From assembly GCA_029934175.1 (NCBI GenBank), contig JAOZMT010000079.1:1-8341 (forward strand): a stretch of DNA of 8,341 nt, in the 5' to 3' direction. Each line of letters starts with the position of its first letter. Within the stretch, counting starts at the first letter, position 1. Below, piece by piece: positions 6,944 to 8,341 of the stretch. The translations under genes and the position numbers were made by a program. Below the pieces are notes generated by a model, which ran no database searches, was not told the origin of the DNA, and worked only from the letters and a program-made list of their open reading frames with translations. This DNA comes from Victivallales bacterium (GTDB lineage: Bacteria; Verrucomicrobiota; Lentisphaeria; Victivallales; JAUVCU01).

Positions 6944-6972
6944 TTGAAAATTTATATTAGGAAGAGTATATT
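6944..6972 (+). promoter_or_regulatory. Candidate sigma-70-type promoter for the SDR gene
   Basis: TTGAAA (6944-6949) and TATATT (6967-6972) are separated by exactly 17 nt; each is one mismatch from consensus. The predicted start lies near 6979, within the 16-bp repeat word at 6975-6990. The same two hexamers recur upstream of rpmA. It lies within 20 bp of the divergent minus-strand promoter candidate. Confidence 0.5.
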
Positions 6973-6974
6973 AT

Positions 6975-6990
6975 TGCATAGTTCGCAAAA
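6975..6990 (+). repeat. 16-bp inverted repeat, left copy
   Basis: The word TGCATAGTTCGCAAAA occurs here and, perfectly inverted, at 8235-8250. The two copies enclose the SDR and rpmA genes. The left copy lies just after the predicted -10 box of the SDR promoter, so it covers the likely transcription start. Confidence 0.75.
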
Positions 6991-7015
6991 ATCAAAGTCA
7001 TAAGGAAATTAAAGT

Positions 7016-7717
7016 ATGGAAATAAAAGATAAGAAAGTTTTAATAACAGGTTCAGCTGTCCGAATAGGTGCAGCTATAGCGACAAAACTTGCAAGTTTAG
7101 GTGCAAAAATAATTATTCATTATAATAATTCTGAAAAAGAAGCTATGTCATTACAAAAAAAATTACCTGGAGCAGGTCATTTATTATGTAAATATAATTT
7201 GCAGGATATTGAAAACTTAGATTCTATTTTTAAAAACTTTGAAGATATTGATATTTTAATTAATAATGCGTCTGTATATATTGATAAACCTTTTGAAGAT
7301 GAAGGAGAGGAAGAGGCAAGTTATCAATATAATATTAACTGTATAGCTCCATCGAAATTAATGGATTTATTTGCACAACACGCAAAATCAAAAACTATAA
7401 TAAATCTCTTAGATCAAAGAATAAATAAAGAAGGTAATGGCGGTAGTTATATTAAATCTAAGAAAGATTTAGCTAAAAAAACATTATCTTCTGCAATTGA
7501 TTATGCTCCTAATATTAGAGTAAATGCAATTGCTCCAGGTCCAGTTCTTCCTCCTGTATGGTGTAAAGGAACTGGAATGAAAAAAGAACTTAAAAAAGTT
7601 CCTCTAAATAAAAAAGTTGATATGGATGATTTAACAAATGCCTGCATTTTTCTTATTAATAATGAGTCTATAACAGGGCAAATATTATATGTAGATTGCG
7701 GACAGCACTTGAAATAA
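7016..7717 (+). CDS. SDR oxidoreductase, pteridine reductase (FolM/PTR1)-like
   Basis: This 233-aa short-chain dehydrogenase has a Rossmann nucleotide-binding start, TGSAVRIG at 11-18; the RIG ending is typical of pteridine reductases. NNAS follows at 83-86 and the catalytic YxxxK pair is Y145 and K149. The usual catalytic Ser is replaced by Asp in LLDQR (D133), as in PTR1 and FolM, and the protein ends in a CGQHLK tail like the FolM GGRHLR. APGPVLPP at 173-180 also fits that branch. Such enzymes reduce dihydropterin or dihydromonapterin with NADPH, in folate or pterin metabolism, in the cytoplasm; the exact substrate is not provable here. Asp133 to Tyr145 is 12 residues, one shorter than in homologues I recall. 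The ATG is preceded by AAGGA at 7002-7006. The next gene is rpmA, 158 bp away. Confidence 0.85.
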   Translation: MEIKDKKVLITGSAVRIGAAIATKLASLGAKIIIHYNNSEKEAMSLQKKLPGAGHLLCKYNLQDIENLDSIFKNFEDIDILINNASVYIDKPFEDEGEEEASYQYNINCIAPSKLMDLFAQHAKSKTIINLLDQRINKEGNGGSYIKSKKDLAKKTLSSAIDYAPNIRVNAIAPGPVLPPVWCKGTGMKKELKKVPLNKKVDMDDLTNACIFLINNESITGQILYVDCGQHLK

Positions 7718-7727
7718 GTCCATAAAG

Positions 7728-7777
7728 AAAAGTTGAAAATTAAAAATATCAAAAAAAGATGTGATAAAAGTTGAAAA
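7728..7777 (+). repeat. Repeated AT-rich words between SDR and rpmA
   Basis: AAAAGTTGAAAA occurs at 7728-7739 and again at 7766-7777, 38 bp apart. A 15-bp word, TTGAAAATTAAAAAT at 7733-7747, recurs inverted at 8250-8264 next to the right 16-bp repeat. Low complexity weakens the case, so these may be chance or a dispersed intergenic family. No convincing terminator for the SDR gene is visible here. Confidence 0.4.
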
Positions 7778-7798
7778 AAAAGAAAAGTATTTTATATT
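7771..7798 (+). promoter_or_regulatory. Candidate sigma-70-type promoter for rpmA
   Basis: TTGAAA (7771-7776) and TATATT (7793-7798) lie 16 nt apart, giving a predicted start near 7805 and a leader of about 70 nt. The hexamers are the same as those upstream of the SDR gene, which supports both calls. The leader shows no obvious stable structure. Confidence 0.45.
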
Positions 7799-7875
7799 AT
7801 AAGCTTACTTATATCTAAAATTTATAAACAGTATTTATATTTGTGATTTAACAAAATTAAAAATGGAGAAATATC

Positions 7876-8121
7876 ATGGCACATAAGAAAGGTCAGTCAA
7901 GTAGTAGAAATGGAAGAGACAGTAATCCTAAAATGTTAGGAGTTAAGGTTTATGGTGGTCAAACAATTAATGCAGGTGGAATTATCATCCGTCAGCGTGG
8001 AACAAAAGTTCATCCAGGTAAAAATGTAGGATTAGGAAAAGATTTTACTTTATTTGCTTTATCAGATGGAATTGTAGAATTTTCTAAAAAAGGTCGTATG
8101 GTTAGTGTAGTTTCTGCATAA
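7876..8121 (+). CDS. rpmA: 50S ribosomal protein L27
   Basis: This 81-aa protein is a full-length L27, with the hallmark MAHKKG start, SSRNGRDS, the GGQ-containing stretch near 27-29, IIRQRGTK near 37-44, HPG and VGLGKDFTLFAL. L27 is a large-subunit protein whose basic N-terminal tail reaches the peptidyl-transferase centre. The gene encodes the mature N-terminus directly, without the cleavable extension seen in Firmicutes. The ATG is preceded by GGAG (7865-7868), 7 nt away. Usually rplU (L21) lies just upstream; here the upstream gene is the SDR, so the pair has been separated or rplU lies elsewhere. A strong hairpin terminator follows at 8178. It is the most securely identified gene of the window. 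Confidence 0.98.
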   Translation: MAHKKGQSSSRNGRDSNPKMLGVKVYGGQTINAGGIIIRQRGTKVHPGKNVGLGKDFTLFALSDGIVEFSKKGRMVSVVSA

Positions 8122-8131
8122 ATCGCATTTT

Positions 8132-8153
8132 ACCTAAATTTATAAATTTGGGT
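8132..8153 (+). other. First hairpin after rpmA (AT-rich, 11-bp arms)
   Basis: ACCTAAATTTA and TAAATTTGGGT are complementary over all 11 positions, counting one G-U pair, and they abut; a real fold would open the central A-T pairs as a loop. It starts 10 nt after the rpmA stop codon and lacks a following T-run. Confidence 0.6.
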
Positions 8154-8155
8154 TG

Positions 8156-8173
8156 TTACGCATTTAAGCGTAA
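8156..8173 (+). other. Second hairpin after rpmA (6-bp stem)
   Basis: TTACGC (8156-8161) pairs with GCGTAA (8168-8173) around the 6-nt loop ATTTAA. It lies between the AT-rich hairpin and the terminator. It has no T-run of its own. Confidence 0.55.
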
Positions 8174-8177
8174 ATTT

Positions 8178-8221
8178 AAACGGGTAAAGTTTTCATTCTA
8201 ATGAAAAATTTGCCCGTTTTT
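8178..8221 (+). terminator. Intrinsic terminator of rpmA
   Basis: A long hairpin: AAACGGGTAAA (8178-8188) pairs with TTTGCCCGTTT (8209-8219) with one G-U pair. A G/A mismatch follows, then an inner stem TTTTCATT (8190-8197) with AATGAAAA (8200-8207). It ends in five T residues (8217-8221) and then AATTT. The GC block CGGG/CCCG near the base and the T-tract make it a convincing Rho-independent terminator on the plus strand. Confidence 0.85.
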
Positions 8222-8234
8222 AATTTATACACTA

Positions 8235-8250
8235 TTTTGCGAACTATGCA
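8235..8250 (-). repeat. 16-bp inverted repeat, right copy
   Basis: Exact reverse complement of 6975-6990, found just past the rpmA terminator. On the minus strand it directly follows the 15-bp word TTGAAAATTAAAAAT (8264-8250), sharing one base with it, so it may be part of a longer composite repeat that runs to the right edge. Confidence 0.75.
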
Positions 8251-8282
8251 TTTTTAATTTTCAATCCAAAGATTTTTTTAGA

Positions 8283-8314
8283 CAGAATAACAGGATTTTC
8301 AAGATGGACAGGAT
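8283..8314 (+). repeat. Small degenerate tandem array of CAGGAT-like units
   Basis: Four related hexamers, CAGAAT (8283), CAGGAT (8291), CAAGAT (8300) and CAGGAT (8309), are spaced 8, 9 and 9 bp apart. On the minus strand this reads as ATCCTG-like units. Intergenic ATCCTG arrays of this look are, from memory, frequent in some environmental bacterial genomes. Bases 8222-8341 otherwise hold no gene I can support. Confidence 0.6.
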
Positions 8315-8341
8315 TATTTTGAAAATTTGATATTAAATTTC

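Noticed and set aside
7501..7752. Minus-strand open frame of 83 codons
   Set aside because: Antisense to the conserved C-terminal half of the SDR gene; no start signal or motif supports it.
8283..8314. Start of a CRISPR array
   Set aside because: Units are 8-9 bp apart and degenerate, with no spacers, and no cas gene is present.

Overview
The window is an AT-rich (roughly 30% G+C by eye) stretch of bacterial chromosome in the standard code. It has two transcription units that diverge from an intergenic region at 6856-7015. The low G+C content, the gene families and the short intergenic repeat words would fit an environmental Gram-negative lineage, possibly in or near the PVC group (for example Lentisphaerota). 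That placement is an impression from memory, not a demonstration.

Minus strand, 6855 down to 101: seven genes packed like one operon, with junctions of -8, -4, +15, +9, +9 and -4 nt. In transcription order they are: (1) a HEAT-repeat protein with a C-terminal response-regulator receiver (REC) domain; (2) a REC domain fused to an RsbU/SpoIIE-type PP2C serine phosphatase; (3) an RsbW-like anti-sigma-type ATPase/kinase domain fused to a C-terminal REC domain; (4) and (5) two tandem paralogues of about 206-209 aa carrying a PD-(D/E)XK nuclease-fold signature of the HsdR-N-like type; (6) a MoxR-family AAA+ ATPase; (7) a DUF58 protein with a von Willebrand A-like metal site. A sigma-70-like promoter candidate lies at 6900-6927.

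Genes 1-3 look like a phosphorylation-controlled partner-switching module: an opposing Ser/Thr kinase and phosphatase, each with a receiver, plus a third receiver on a protein-binding scaffold. No histidine kinase and no STAS anti-anti-sigma partner lies in the window. Genes 6-7 are the classic MoxR-DUF58 chaperone-like pair. The nuclease-fold pair sits between the two modules. The two paralogues are nucleotide-identical over about 40 bp at each end and strongly diverged in between. This pair and its setting are the most unusual thing in the window.

Plus strand, 7016 to 8121: a short-chain dehydrogenase/reductase of the pteridine-reductase (FolM/PTR1) type, then rpmA (ribosomal protein L27) without rplU beside it. 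Each has its own TTGAAA/TATATT promoter candidate. After rpmA come three successive hairpins, the last a strong intrinsic terminator.

The non-coding DNA carries several repeat-like words: a GC-rich palindrome at 16-32, a perfect 16-bp inverted repeat (6975-6990 and 8235-8250) bracketing the two plus-strand genes, and a small CAGGAT-like array at 8283-8314. No tRNA, rRNA, CRISPR array, transposase or origin was seen.
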